DNA from: Aphidius gifuensis
Taxonomy: Eukaryota; Arthropoda; Insecta; Hymenoptera; Braconidae
Direction: 5' to 3'
NCBI RefSeq assembly: GCF_014905175.1
Contig: NC_057793.1
Coordinates: 13,542,369 to 13,606,368 of the forward strand
Length of the DNA: 64,000 nt
In this document: piece by piece, positions 1-11,187 of the stretch
How positions within the stretch are numbered: position 1 is the first letter of the stretch
Layout: each line of letters opens with the position of its first letter
The notes under the pieces: generated by a model
The model's input: the letters and a program-made list of their open reading frames with translations, nothing else
What the model was told of the DNA's origin: nothing
Database searches by the model: none
Program-made: the position numbers and the translations under genes

Positions 1-600
1 ATTTACATGGTATCTTACATGTGATCATTGGCCGGTATTCACTCTAAATAGATGGTGTTAAATGAAACTCCACAGTGAAAAAAAAACGGGGCTGAAGTTG
101 GCGGCCACTTTGGCATCCTAATCAGAGACGAATAGGGTGCCGGGCCGCGGCTCATGAAAATTTCAGAAAAATCAAGTAAAAGTAGTGAAATTTTGTTAGT
201 AAATACTTTAAAGCATGAAAGAAATGCTTATTAATTTTTTAACACCCTCTAAATAACACATTTCGTTTTCAGTTATTGTCTTGACCAGCTCAATTTTATG
301 AATTCAACTTGTATAAGCCTGAAGACTTCTTTTTCCACTAAAAATTTTATTGCACTGGATACATTTAATTTCATTCTTTTCTTCTATTGTTTTTCATTTG
401 TAAATGTAAATGAATTGTCACCAAAATATCACACAATTGCACACAATACAAATTTATAAAATTTACTTAATTACTATATGCATCAATCTATATTGATATT
501 ATTTATTTATTGTATTATTATAATATTAATTACCTTGACAATTAATATCCAAATTCAAATTAAATAAATATATAATTATGAATATTTTTTATATAATAAC
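1..600. other. AT-rich stretch without recognisable gene
   Basis: No open frame with recognisable protein, no RNA gene and no clear inverted repeat. The second half is almost pure A/T. It precedes the repeat block that starts near 600. Confidence 0.5.
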
Positions 601-2136
601 ATAATAATATATAGATATTCCCAAAAGCACAATAAATACGAAAAGATATATAAACAAAAGGTTACGTTCATCAAGAAACATGTGTATGTTGTATATATTA
701 GCATAATTAGCATGACAGGATTTGCAGGTATGTGAAGTTAGCACAATCAAACCGGACTATATCAGGAGTTACGTGCGAATTATATGCGTTTTTTGTGCGG
801 AATCCGCAATTTTTGTGCGTTTTTTTTTGTTTTTTATAGTCTGGTTTGATTGTGCTATAAATGTATGTGCTAACTTTACAGACCTGGGATTCGCGCCTAT
901 ATCCCAACAACATATGGCGCACGCACCATCGATGCGCTATTAAATACTATACTGACATATATAAAAGATTTTTTACACCATCTAAATATGTTAGTTTTTT
1001 TGCTCTATAGACAGATGCTTTTAGCAGCTGATTTTGATATTGAAAAATAAATCCTTTCGTAAATAATTTCGTAAATAAAAATATTTTATATTTCTATTTA
1101 CATATCCTGTAAAAAAAAAAACTCATTAAACTTGACGGAAAGAAAAATAAACAATAACAACATGAGACTTGGGAACATAGGTTGAAGTATCATTATTTGA
1201 TTCGCGCCATCGATGCTATATTGAATACTATACTGACATATATAAAGGTTTTTTCACACCATCTAAATATGTTAGCTTTCTTGCTCTATAGACCAATGCT
1301 TCTGGCAGCTGATTTAGATAATCGAAAATAAATCCTTTCGTAAATAAAAATATTTTATATTTTTGTTTACACATGATGTAAAAAAAAAAACTCATTAAAC
1401 TTAATGGAATAAAAAATAAACAATAACATGTGACTTGGGAACATAGCTTAAAGTATCATTATTTAATTTGCGCCATCGATGCGATATTGGATACTGTGGT
1501 AAATATAAAGGTTTCCCACACCATCTACTACTACCTTGCACAATTTCATTTTTATAATGTTGTCAAATTGCTCTGGACTTGGAAACCATATTGCTTTGAT
1601 CTGATTTGGTTTTATAATGTTTGTCAGAGTGCAGTAAGGTTTTAAATAATCTTCAAGAAAGACGCAATTTCTGAAAATGATTTTAAAGTTTAAAAAAAAG
1701 GTATACATCTCAAAAATCTGTTTTTATTTTTATTAAAAAGATTCAATAAATTTATAAGATGATCAGAAGACAGAATATTTTTCACATCAATCAAATAATA
1801 TATTCCAAAAGGTTCAAGAAACAAAGGCACGATAAAGACAAAAGGATCTATAAACAAAAGGTTACGTTTATCAGCAAGCATGTGTATGTTGTATATTAGT
1901 ACATTAGCACACCTGATGAGCAGGATTCGCGCCCATATCCCAACGGCATATGGCGGAGGCACCATCGCTGCGATATTGAATACTGTACTGTACTGATATA
2001 AATAAAGGTTCTCTCACACCATTCTACTATTATTGCTCAATTTTATTTTATAAGGTTGTCGAATTGCTCTGGACTTAGAAGCCATAATGCTTTGATTCAA
2101 TTTTGGTTTTTAATGTTTGTCAGAGTGCCCTGAGTT
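600..2136 (+). repeat. Diverged direct repeats, about 250-400 bp units
   Basis: The same sentence recurs in direct orientation: a segment containing AAAAGGTTACGTT then GTGTATGTTGTATATTAG, then a GC-richer piece with CACCATCGATGCG, then an AT-rich tail with ACACCATCTA. Copies or part copies begin near 655, 920, 1200, 1470 and 1856, and again near 3950. They differ by substitutions and small gaps, so this is an old tandem expansion or a repeatedly duplicated element. Short open frames here are not conserved between copies and are not called as genes. Confidence 0.7.
735..876. mobile_element. Small palindromic MITE-like insertion
   Basis: The ends are inverted copies of AAGTTAGCACA, followed inward by matching arms at 742-760 and 836-854 (CACAATCAAACCGGACTAT against its reverse complement with one mismatch). 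The other copies of the surrounding repeat lack this block, which supports an insertion. It has no coding capacity. Superfamily not determined. Confidence 0.6.
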
Positions 2137-3542
2137 TGGCAATTGCCGAGTTCGTTCCCGCTTCCCCGAAATGCCCGGATTAATTTTGGAGGGCGGGGCA
2201 CGTTCATCCGAGTTCTTTCCCAAAAAAAAATTCGAGTTCGTTCCAATCGTTTCCCCTACCGTGTCCCCTCCACTTCGCCAGTTCGCTTCTTTCCGAAGAC
2301 CGAATTCAACCGAGTCTAGCCGGTGCAGCACGATTTGTAATTCCACCAACCATCGATCAAGCATGCCCGAATCTAACCGAGTCTACTCGGTGTAGCACGA
2401 CTTTTTAGTATTATTAAGATATTATTGATTAATATCAAATATTAATACTTTATTTATTGACTTATTAATTACAATACAAATTTAATAATTAGTTTATCAA
2501 TTAATTATTTAATTTTAATTGAGATTACTATTTAATATAAAGTTTGACTTTTGTATATTGACATATATATTGAATTTATTTTCTATACGGTTATTTATTT
2601 TATAAGCAAAAAGTTACTAATTATGACCAAAGCCAGGATGTTCGTCGGCGAAACTGGTCAGCTGAGGGTGCCATGGTTATTAATAACTTAGTTTGTTTAT
2701 GTTAAAAAAAAAAAAAACAGATAGACACTCACGAGTTTAATTAGTACGAATGAATACTATGTCCGGTATATATCGATAAAATAAATTCAAATATAGATAT
2801 ATAACCCTGGTTGATAAAATGTTCGGACTTAATTTTTTTTTTGTTTAGACAAAAATTTAAACATTTTATTAAACATTAAATTCAACATTTTTTTAAACAG
2901 TAAATTCAACATTTATTTAAACATTAAACTCAACATTTTTTTAAACAATAAATTTAACATTTTTTTAAACAATAAATTCAACATTTATTTAAACAAAAAT
3001 TTAAACATTTGTTTAAACATTAAATTCAACATTTTTTTAATGTTTAAATAAATGTTAAATTTATTGTTTAAAAACACGTAATAATTTATGACTTATATTT
3101 AAAGAAAATAAATATAAATAATGAATAATTGATAAAAAAAAATATTATATTTATGTATATCATATCAAAATATATAATTTATAATATTATATTATTATTT
3201 TTTATTTTATTTCATCTATTATTATTCATTTTTAAGCACTCAAAATAAATTATTTTATATTGACATTTATATTTTACTTCAACTTATAGTTAAAAAAATA
3301 TATTATATATATATACAATATACATTATATGTATATAAAACACATTTTTAAACATGCCTGCAATTTGCCGCCAATCCTAAGCTTGGAAAAAATGTGAAGG
3401 GAAATGTTAAGGGAGGGGGTATCCAAAACTAAAATAGGGGAAATCGCGATGGGAACGAACTTGGCTGCAATAGTACCGCCCCCAGAAACGAACTCGGATT
3501 TTTTTTAGCCTTAATCCGGGTTGGGAACGAACTCGGTAACAG
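2137..3542. mobile_element. Non-autonomous TIR element with 9-bp target duplication
   Basis: The element is bounded by direct copies of CCCTGAGTT at 2128-2136 and 3543-3551. Its ends carry inverted copies of CCGAGTTCGTTCCC, offset by a few bases from the edge. The flanks join into the repeat unit seen uninterrupted near 1621 and 4313, so the surrounding repeat gives the empty-site context. A 9-bp duplication fits Mutator-like elements and an 8-bp reading would fit hAT; I favour Mutator-like because all nine bases match. The interior has no transposase, only AT-rich repeats. Confidence 0.7.
2840..3072. repeat. Short AT-rich tandem repeat, roughly 25-bp unit
   Basis: A unit close to TTTAAACATTAAATTCAACA recurs about eight times with small changes, and the last copy is inverted. 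It forms the core of the surrounding TIR element and explains its lack of open frames. Confidence 0.7.
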
Positions 3543-3551
3543 CCCTGAGTT

Positions 3552-4635
3552 TTTAAGATAATATCAAGAAAAACGCAATTTCTGAAATTGATTTTGAAGT
3601 TTAAAAAAAAAGTATACATCTAAAAATTCTGTTTTTTTAAAAAAAAAAAAGTGTGATATTTAATAAAATGATCAGAAGACATAATATATTTCATCATCAA
3701 TCATATTTTAAAATAATTTCCCGAGGAATTGAAGGGTTAAGGTTAGCTCTATGCCGATAATATATAGGCACGGTAGTTAATCTCGTTTCTCCCACTTTTT
3801 TTTTTTTTCTTATACTTGACGCGAGGCACTACCGTGCTTCTTGATATTAAAATTGTATTATTTACTATATAGTATAATATATTATTACCTTGACAGTTGT
3901 TATCCAATTTACACCAAATAAATATATGTATAATTATCTAATATTTTTCACATCAATCGAATAATATATTCCAAAAGGCACAAGAAACAAGGGCACGATA
4001 AAGACAAAAGGATGTATAAACAAAAGGTTACGTTTATCAGTAAGCATGTGTATGTTGTATATTAGCACACATTAGCACTCCTGTTGAGTAGAATTCGCGC
4101 CTATATCCCAACGGCATATGGCGCGCGCACCATCGCTGCGATATTGAATACTGTAGCACCAACGATGCGATATTGAATACTGTATATGATATAAATAAAG
4201 GTTCTTTCACACCATTCTACTATTATGGCTCAATTTTTATTTTATAAGGTTGGGAATTGCTCTGGACTTGGCAGCCATAATGCTTTGATCTGATTTTGGT
4301 TTTATAATGTTTGTCAGAGTGCGGTAAGGTTTTATAAGAATTTCAAGAAAAGCGCAATTTCTGAAAATGATTTTGAAGTTTAAAAGAAAAGTATACTTCT
4401 AAAAAATCTATTTTTTTTTTTATAAAAAAGTGTGATATTGATTTAATAAAATGATCAGAAGACATAATATATTTATCTGATCAATCATATTTTAAAATAA
4501 TTTCCCGAGGAATTGGAAGGTTAAGGTTAGCTTTGTGTCGATAATATATAGGCACGGTAGTTAAATATCGTTTCTCCCACTTTTTTTTTTTTTCTCATAC
4601 TTGACGCGAGGCACTACCGTGCCTCTTGATACAGT
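3552..4635 (+). repeat. Continuation of the direct repeat block, with a second duplicated unit
   Basis: The sequence after the TIR element resumes the repeat seen at 0.6-2.1 kb. A second unit, containing TTTCCCGAGGAATTG and GGCACGGTAGTTAA and ending in GCACTACCGTGC, occurs at about 3660-3845 and again at about 4445-4630. Within each unit GGCACGGTAGT and ACTACCGTGC are inverted around a T-run. No coding sequence is visible. Confidence 0.65.
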
Positions 4636-4930
4636 AGCACAAATTTGGGTTATGCCAACTCCATCTCGTTACAAACCATAGGATGGTTTTCTTCAAGAAG
4701 AATACTTCTAAAAGTATGCCACTAGCTTCTTGTTACAAACGGTCGATGGTTCAAAGCAAGATAATTAACTACTTATTTCAAACAACAAAATGTTTTATAC
4801 AAACGATAAATTGATTAAATATTGAAAAGAAAAAAAAAAAATTAATTAATATTATTTTTGTAGTCCAATGATTAGACAAGTTGATGAAGACGTTTTTTTT
4901 TTTTTTTTTTTGTGAACTACCAAACCTAAC

Positions 4931-5004
4931 TGTCTTGAGCGGGAATCGAACTAGGGCCTAACCGGCTGAAAATCTAACGCGTTACCGATGCGCCACGGAA
5001 CCAA
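4931..5004 (-). other. tRNA-like A-box/B-box module, left arm copy
   Basis: On the minus strand TGGCGCATCGGT (A box, 4984-4995) is followed 43 bases later by TAGTTCGATTCCC (B box, 4940-4952). That spacing is canonical for a tRNA gene. The T-arm and acceptor stems do not pair well, so this is not a functional tRNA gene. A diverged inverted copy lies at 8011-8090 in the other arm. Confidence 0.6.
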
Positions 5005-5092
5005 ACGCGATTCAAGAAATTTATTTGTTATACATCAAGAACGTTTAGATACAATCGATAAATTACATACAAAACATACATAAGGTAACGGT

Positions 5093-6127
5093 AGGGGTAA
5101 TTGACCGCGAAGTAGTTATTGACTGTTTTGGGCTGAAAAGGTGTATATTTAATTTTTGCCACCTTGACAGATGTAAAAACTATTTTATAACGAGAAATTA
5201 ATGCTGCACCTTATTAACACGATTGAAAAATATTTTATTATTTATAAGTATTTTAAAATTAATTTTCAAAAGTGAGTGCCACTGATTGAACAACATCGGC
5301 CATTTTCTTAATGGTGGAGCTAGGTGATGATCTCGTTTTGTTAAGACAATATTAATTACGTGGGTGTAAAAAATAACTTCAAAATTATCTTAATATTAAT
5401 TAAACATATCAAGTTTTATTTAAAGAAAAAAAAAAAAAAAAAACTTTTTATTTAATGTGTGAAATGGGTAAGTCAAGAAACTCCTTCACGTTATGACGTG
5501 CTACAGTTTATGACCTATTGTTTTCCTGACAGCTAACCTCACTTTTTAACTTATGTTTGCTTGATTTGTATTGATAAATATTTGATTATAGTTATTATTT
5601 TCAATTAGCCTATACCCAGTCTATTTAATTGTAATTTGAATCAATTTTTGTCATATAAGAGTTCTAAACAATACAGAAAGTGAAGAGTAAATATATTTTA
5701 AAATGTTTAATTTTTGATATTTTGTTTCAAAAAATTTTTAAATTTTATTTATGATTAACGACTTGAGTACTTAATTAATTAATAAATCTAATGTAATTTA
5801 AAAATGACACTTTTGTGTTTTTTCCTATACATCTATACTATACTGTATACTTGTACAGTCGGTCAGTAACTACATCACGAACGGTCGATAACTTTAACAC
5901 TCAATTTTCTGACGGTCAGTAACTACTTTATTTATGGATAAATATAAATAATTTTTTTTTAATATTAAATGAATAAAAGAAGCTATTAATTAAATTTTAT
6001 CTTGTTCATTATGACCTAAACTACTCATATCAATCACTGTTTTTAATTTTTTCGTTAATGGGAATTAATTACGCATTTTTCAGTCAGATTTTTTCCTTAG
6101 ATGGGTCAATTACCCCTACCGTTACCT
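5093..6127. mobile_element. 1035-bp TIR element inserted at a TA dinucleotide
   Basis: The ends are perfect inverted copies of AGGTAACGGTAGGGGTAATT, flanked by TA on both sides. The uninterrupted target is readable in the opposite arm near 7925-7950, where ACATACATATAATTATC appears on the minus strand without the insertion. This shows a 2-bp TA duplication, as in Tc1/mariner-type elements. The interior contains CGGTCGATAACT/CGGTCAGTAACTAC-like words and no open frame, so it is a non-autonomous copy. Confidence 0.8.
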
Positions 6128-6190
6128 TATAATTATCATTTACTTTTGACTATGACAAGAGCGACTCCGCGCTTCCGGCGCGTAGTTGTA

Positions 6191-7073
6191 TATGGGGCAT
6201 TCTGAGTCAATTCAGCTGGTCATCTGCCTGACCTTCTCGGATTGAGTTGAAAATTTTTTTATACATTGTTTTTGGCTTTTTATGCAGCCTGAATTTTTTC
6301 GGAAATTTTATGACGTATTTTAGCCGGTAAAGTAGAGTGTTATAATGTTAATTCTCTTCTTTCATAAAAAAAGCCCCAATTTAAATACATGAAATTTTTT
6401 CCATAAAATAAGATACTGAATCCACGTGTGTTCTATTAAAAATTAGAGTGGGCCGAGACGTTTTTATGCTTTTTTTTTTTTTTTCAATTTTTTTTTTTTT
6501 CAAAATATTTTGAAAAAAAAAAACATTAAATTTTTAAATACAAAAAAATAAAACAAAATTAAAACATATCTTGGTAAAATTTCATTTTCGGCATATTTTA
6601 AAACTTAAAAGTGGAAAATTTCACGAACATTTCGTTAAAAATTGAAATTTTCCACTTTTAAGTTTTAAAATATGCCGAAAATGAAATTTTACCAGGATAT
6701 GTTTTAATTTTGTTTTATTTTTTTGTATTTAAAAATTTAATTTTTTTTTTTTTTTTCAAAAAATTTTAAAAAAAAAAAAAAAAAGCATATAAACGTCTCG
6801 GCCCACTCTAATTTTTAATCGAACACACGTGGATTGAGTACCTTATTTTATGGAAAAAATTTCATGTATTTAAATTGGGGCTTTTTTTATGAAAGAAGAG
6901 AATTAACATTAAAACACTCTACTTTACCGGCTAAAATACGTCATAAAATTTCCGAAAAAATTCAGGCTGCATAAAAAACCAAAAACAATGTATAGAAAAA
7001 TTTTCAACTCAATCCGAGAGGGTCAGGCAGATGACCAGCTGAATTGACTCAGAATGCCCCATATATTATTGTG
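6191..7073. mobile_element. 883-bp near-perfect palindrome (fold-back element)
   Basis: The sequence from TATGGGGCATTCTGAGTC to about 6625 is repeated as its reverse complement up to 7073, with only a few differences and a loop of a few tens of bases. TA flanks both ends. It has no coding frame. The arms differ at scattered single bases and in homopolymer length, so they are old enough to have diverged slightly. Confidence 0.85.
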
Positions 7074-7740
7074 TATGTTCGTTATAACCATTTTATTTTC
7101 TTACCTTTCTTATTTTTAATTTTCATGAACAACTATATGTATTTCAAATGAATAATCAATATTAATTATCGTAATGAATAGAAATATCATTTGATATAAT
7201 TATAAAGAATTATTATACCATTTTAGTTGCGTCGTTGCTCGATCAAAGTATTAAAGTCATATGACAGCACACACTAACTTCTTCTATTTATGTTTTTTTA
7301 TTTATATAAATATTTATATTTTATACAATATTTATATCTATACATATATTATTTTTCTTGAGTAATATTAATAAATATGGTGACATTTTTGATAATCATA
7401 GTAACGACACTAACTTGTTTTTATTTAAATATTAACTTATTTATACATATTATTTGTATTCATAAATATAATAATACTTTTTTGATAAATATGAATAAAT
7501 AAAATTCAATAAAAAGCTGTAATATGACTTTTGATCTAGGAACGACACAACTCAAATAAATTAATTGCCGAAAATAAGCAAAAGTAGCAACCACACAACG
7601 CCACGTAGCAACGTGTTTTGTATTAGGAGAAAAAAGATAATAAAATATCATTAGTTATAAACAAATGCTAAAAATTTTTGACTAATCACATCACGAATCA
7701 AAAGCGGTCAAGTGTCTTTTTCATAATAGAAAGGATTCTT

Positions 7741-7906
7741 TAATTATGAATTTATTTTGAAAATTAGTTTTATTTTCAATACAGTTGAAAAATGATATTT
7801 AATTCGAATTTCATCAAGTTTAGATAAACTGACATAATTTAATTCTTTAAGAAATGACTGTTTGAAAATAAAACTAATTTTTAAAACTAATTCATAATTA
7901 AAATAT
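7741..7906. repeat. Short palindrome of about 165 bp
   Basis: AATTATGAATTTATTTTGAA with GAAAATTAGTTTTATTTTCAA is matched by TTGAAAATAAAACTAATTTT and TAATTCATAATTAAAAT on the other side. The loop contains TCGAATTTCATCAAGTTTAG. It is AT-rich and may be a small MITE. Confidence 0.6.
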
Positions 7907-8010
7907 CATAGTAAAAAGTAAATGATAATTATATGTATGTTTTGTATGTAATTTATTTATTGTATCTAAACGTTCTTGATGTATAACAAAAAAACTTCTT
8001 GAATCATATT

Positions 8011-8090
8011 CGGTTCTGTGGTGATTCCGTAACGCGTTAGATATTCATCTGGTTAGGCCCTAGTTCGATTCCCGCTCGAGACAGTTAGGT
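8011..8090 (+). other. tRNA-like A-box/B-box module, right arm copy
   Basis: This is the diverged inverted partner of the module at 4931-5004. The B box TAGTTCGATTCCC is intact. The A-box side has decayed to TGGTGATTCCGT. A tRNA-like sequence inside both arms means the module was already part of the element when the arms formed. Confidence 0.55.
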
Positions 8091-8620
8091 TTGGTAGTTC
8101 ACAAAAAAAAAAAAAAAAAAACGTCTTCATCAACTTGTCTAATCATTGGACTACAAAAATAATATTAATTAATTTTTTTTTTTTTTTTTTCAATATTTAA
8201 TCAATTTATCGTTTGTATAAAACATTTTGTTGTTTGAAATAAGTAGTTAATTATCTTGCTTTAAACCATCGACCGTTTGTAACAAGAAGTTAGTGGCATA
8301 TTTTTAGAAGTATTCTTCTTGAAGAAAACCATTCTATGGTTTGAAACAAGACGCCATCTGCATAAAAAAAACAGAATTTGGTTTGTGTCAAGAAAAAATA
8401 TGGTTTACGTTTAGAAGTATTCTTCTTGAAGCAAACCATCTATGGTTTCAAACAAGACACCATCTTCATGAAACAAACAATATTGTTTATAACAAGACTT
8501 TTATTTTTCTTATTACAAACCAATTATTGTTTATAATAAACTATTTTTTTCTTCTTTCAAACAGAATATTGCCAAGAAGTTTTCTTCTAAAAAATAGAAG
8601 AAATTTTTCTCAGTGTACCT

Positions 8621-9214
8621 CTTTATTTTTACGGCAATTGAAAGAGGGTGGGAATACTTAACAAAATAATTAAATGAAATATAAAAAAAAATTACATGTG
8701 TATATACATACAAATCCATATAACATACTCATAAATATATATTGTGCGCTTGGATTCCCGCGCGTAACGCTTGCCTCCCCACTCCACTGGCAAAGAGTGA
8801 TGAGCTGTTTAATTTTTTTAATTTTTTAAGCTTTTTAATTTTTAACCTTCGAAAAAATGTTAAACTTAACATTAAAAAAAAAGTTGAATTTCAATTCTAA
8901 CTTATAAATTATGTCAAATTTAGTTTTCAACATTCAAAAAATGTCGAATTCAACATTTAAAAAAATGTTAAATTTCAATTCTAACTTATAAATAATGTCA
9001 AAGTTAGTTTTTAGCATTCAAAATAGAGTAAAGTGCAATATTAAATACTTGAGAAAGAATAAAAAAATTATTTGAAAAAAATTTAATAAAACACGAAAAC
9101 GGTAATTTTTTTTCTATTATTATCATATTAATCATATAAATTCGAATATGATTAATATTTATTTGTAAATGTCATGCTTTATAAGAACAGAAATTTTTGT
9201 CCGCCACGTAGATG
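8621..9214. other. AT-rich sequence with a repeated word, no gene
   Basis: Between 8870 and 9010 a phrase near AATTTCAATTCTAACTTATAAA recurs together with ATGTCAAATTTAGTTTTCAACATTC. No frame with recognisable protein. The stretch probably belongs to a TIR element ending near 9515 (CTTTTTTTTCAGTGTG), but I could not place its left end. Confidence 0.4.
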
Positions 9215-9296
9215 CACTCGTGGCTCGGCAGGAAAGTCGATAGGTTGAGGATATCGTGATTTGCGTCGGTCGAGGGTTCGAATCCCCTCATAGGTT
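9215..9296 (+). other. tRNA-like A-box/B-box module
   Basis: A box TGGCTCGGCAGG starts at 9221 and a perfect B box GGTTCGAATCC lies at 9275-9285. The T-arm GAGGG/CCCTC can pair around the loop. Spacing is 54 bases, longer than a normal tRNA but possible with an intron-like insert. No matching acceptor stem is seen, so I read it as a tRNA-derived promoter module rather than a tRNA gene. Confidence 0.55.
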
Positions 9297-9778
9297 ATAA
9301 GTTTAGGAAAAAAAATCATTGTTCACAATGTAAAATTGCACTGTACTTCTGTTAATTAACAAAAGCAATGTTAAATAAAGAATTTTTTTTTTTCATTCAA
9401 ATTAGTAGTAATTTACTTCTTGAATTGAATCTAAATTTGACTCGATAGAAATCTTTTTCTTCTCAATTCAAGACACAATTTCCTTTTTTCCAAGAACTTT
9501 TTTTTCAGTGTGATAATTTATGAAAGTGAAACGGTGAATACGACTGAGTAAGAGAAGATGATATGCTCGGAAGAAATGTGTGTGTATACGTTTGCCAACA
9601 TATTTTTATTTGAAATAGTCCAGTTGATCAGCTAAATATTTGTTTTTTTTGTTGTTATTATCGCGGTACAACTTTCGGGCTTGATAGTGAAAATTAGTTA
9701 AAATTATTCAGCGTCTGTAGCAATTTCTTTTCTCCTTAAAGTCATATAGAAAAAATGTCGAGTTTTAACCCTTTCGAG

Positions 9779-10193
9779 TAGAGATGCCGCGATAATCGAT
9801 AATATAAACTTGAAAAACAAATAAACAAAAATATATTATAGCACATGCAACAACGTTTTATATAATTTATATAAAATGATTGTCAATTATCATATTATTA
9901 TATTTTATATTAATTTCATATTGTTAGATCAATATATCTAATATTATATGTTGCAGTAATCTATTTTTTTTTTAATTTAACATTTTGTGGAGTTTAACAA
10001 TACGAGAATTTTGGTTTGGTTTAAATGTATATTTTTTCCAACATTATCGCGATAACACGATAATTTTATCGGTTATCGTCAGTCAAATATCGTATCGTGT
10101 CGTGACGACGATACGATAAAAAATAGCATTATCGTATCGTTGTCATTATCGTATCGTCTTGTCGCGATATTATCGATTATCGCGGCATCTCTA
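9779..10193. mobile_element. hAT-type MITE with ATCG-rich core
   Basis: The ends are inverted copies of TAGAGATGCCGCGATAATCG. The right 170 bases are almost identical to the right end of the element at 51405-52165, which has a clear 8-bp target duplication and so identifies the family as hAT-type. The interior is a run of GATACGAT/TATCG words. No target duplication can be read here; the right edge abuts the next element directly. Confidence 0.75.
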
Positions 10194-10618
10194 CCCGAGA
10201 TGAAATTTTGTCTCTGAAAACAGCCTCTGAAAACTCTGCAGCCTCTAAACTCTGTCTCTAAAGTGGCCAAATTAGAGGTAGTTCAGAGGCTGGTGCAAGC
10301 CTCTCGATCAGAGACAATAGCCTCTGACAAATTCTAAAATATTATCTGCGTGATACAGAGATGATTGCCTCTGCAATCGAGTCTCTATTTTAGATTCAAT
10401 CCTGGCCAGTGGTCATTCCGTTAGACTATATAAAAAGGATAACTATGTATATTAATTATTAATTAATTAATAAATATTATTATAAATTAAAAAAAAAAAA
10501 AAAAAAAAACATTAATTTTTTAGACTTGATTTTATTATTACTATATGACGACGAGACTGATTCTATGGATGGAAGACAGAATTACACAGAAAAAGTGACC
10601 TAAATTAATTACCTCTGG

Positions 10619-10760
10619 ACGGACGTGAACCTTCAACCTTTCGATTACTAAACATGGGACTTAACACACTTTTTTTTTTTTTTTTTTTTTATAAGTTTTT
10701 TTTATTTAATAATTTTTTCAAACTGTTTACAAGTGTTAACACACTCGGCTATTTCGACTA
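10619..10760 (-). other. tRNA-like module split by a small retroposed insert
   Basis: On the minus strand the A box TAGCCGAGTGTG starts at 10751 and the B box GGTTCACGTCC starts at 10631. The raw distance is 120 bases. Removing the 65-base insert and one copy of its 10-base duplication leaves 45, the canonical tRNA spacing. The module is therefore a tRNA-derived sequence later interrupted. Confidence 0.65.
10671..10735 (-). mobile_element. 65-base poly(A)-tailed micro-retroposon
   Basis: The insert is flanked by direct copies of TTAACACACT (10661-10670 and 10736-10745). On the minus strand it begins CACTTGTAAACAGTTTG and ends in about twenty A residues. A target duplication plus a terminal poly(A) is the hallmark of LINE-mediated retroposition, here of a very short RNA or a strongly 5'-truncated copy. 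I do not recognise the source sequence. Confidence 0.7.
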
Positions 10761-11187
10761 TTGGTAACACGGTTGTTTAATTTGTATTTAGCTTATACAC
10801 CGTTCTTCTCTCTCATTTGTCTCTGAGAGGCTCTGTGATTTTAAAAGTTAAAGTTGCTATTACCTTGCCCGAGAAATTTGCCTCTACAAGTCTCTGTAAT
10901 TTTTAAACTTTGAAAAAAAATTAATTATTTTCAAAGTTAAAAATCGTAGAAACTTTCAGAGCCAGATAGAGATTTTTCAGAGGTTGCCAGAAATTACAGA
11001 GACATCTCTCTCTGTTCTAGAGTCTTGCACAAATCGACTGCCTCTGAAAAATTTTTGTGTAGAGGCTACAGAGATTAAGCAGGGACTGTTTCAGAGTTAG
11101 GAGAGTCAGAAAGAGGCTAGTTGGAGTCAGTTAGAGGCTTGAAGAGACTATTAGAGGCTGTTTTCAGAGAAAAAATTTCATCTCGGG

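Larger units (their letters stand above)
4636..8620. mobile_element. Large composite element with inverted arms of about 450 bp
   Basis: Bases 4636-5092 plus 6128-6160 are the near reverse complement of about 7925-8390, including the tRNA-like module, a long A/T run and the piece containing GATGAAGACG. The left arm is split by a 1035-bp insertion that the right arm lacks. Between the arms sit an 883-bp palindrome and AT-rich filler. The right side extends to about 8620 with two direct copies of a 50-base unit (8306-8355, 8414-8466). No transposase frame is present. The true outer ends are uncertain. Confidence 0.65.
10194..11187. mobile_element. TIR element CCCGAGATGAAATTTT, filled with the word CCTCTGA
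   Basis: The ends are inverted: CCCGAGATGAAATTTT with CTGAAAACAGCCTCT on the left, and AGAGGCTGTTTTCAGAG with AATTTCATCTCGGG on the right. The words CCTCTGA, GAGGCT and TCTCTGTA recur dozens of times in both orientations in the outer 250-350 bases of each side. The middle holds a tRNA-like module. There is no transposase. The left end touches the hAT MITE, so no clean target duplication is visible. Confidence 0.75.

Noticed and set aside
7460..8719. Short frames at 7460-7651, 8341-8661 and 8531-8719
   Set aside because: AT-rich chance frames crossing repeat units; no conservation between repeat copies.
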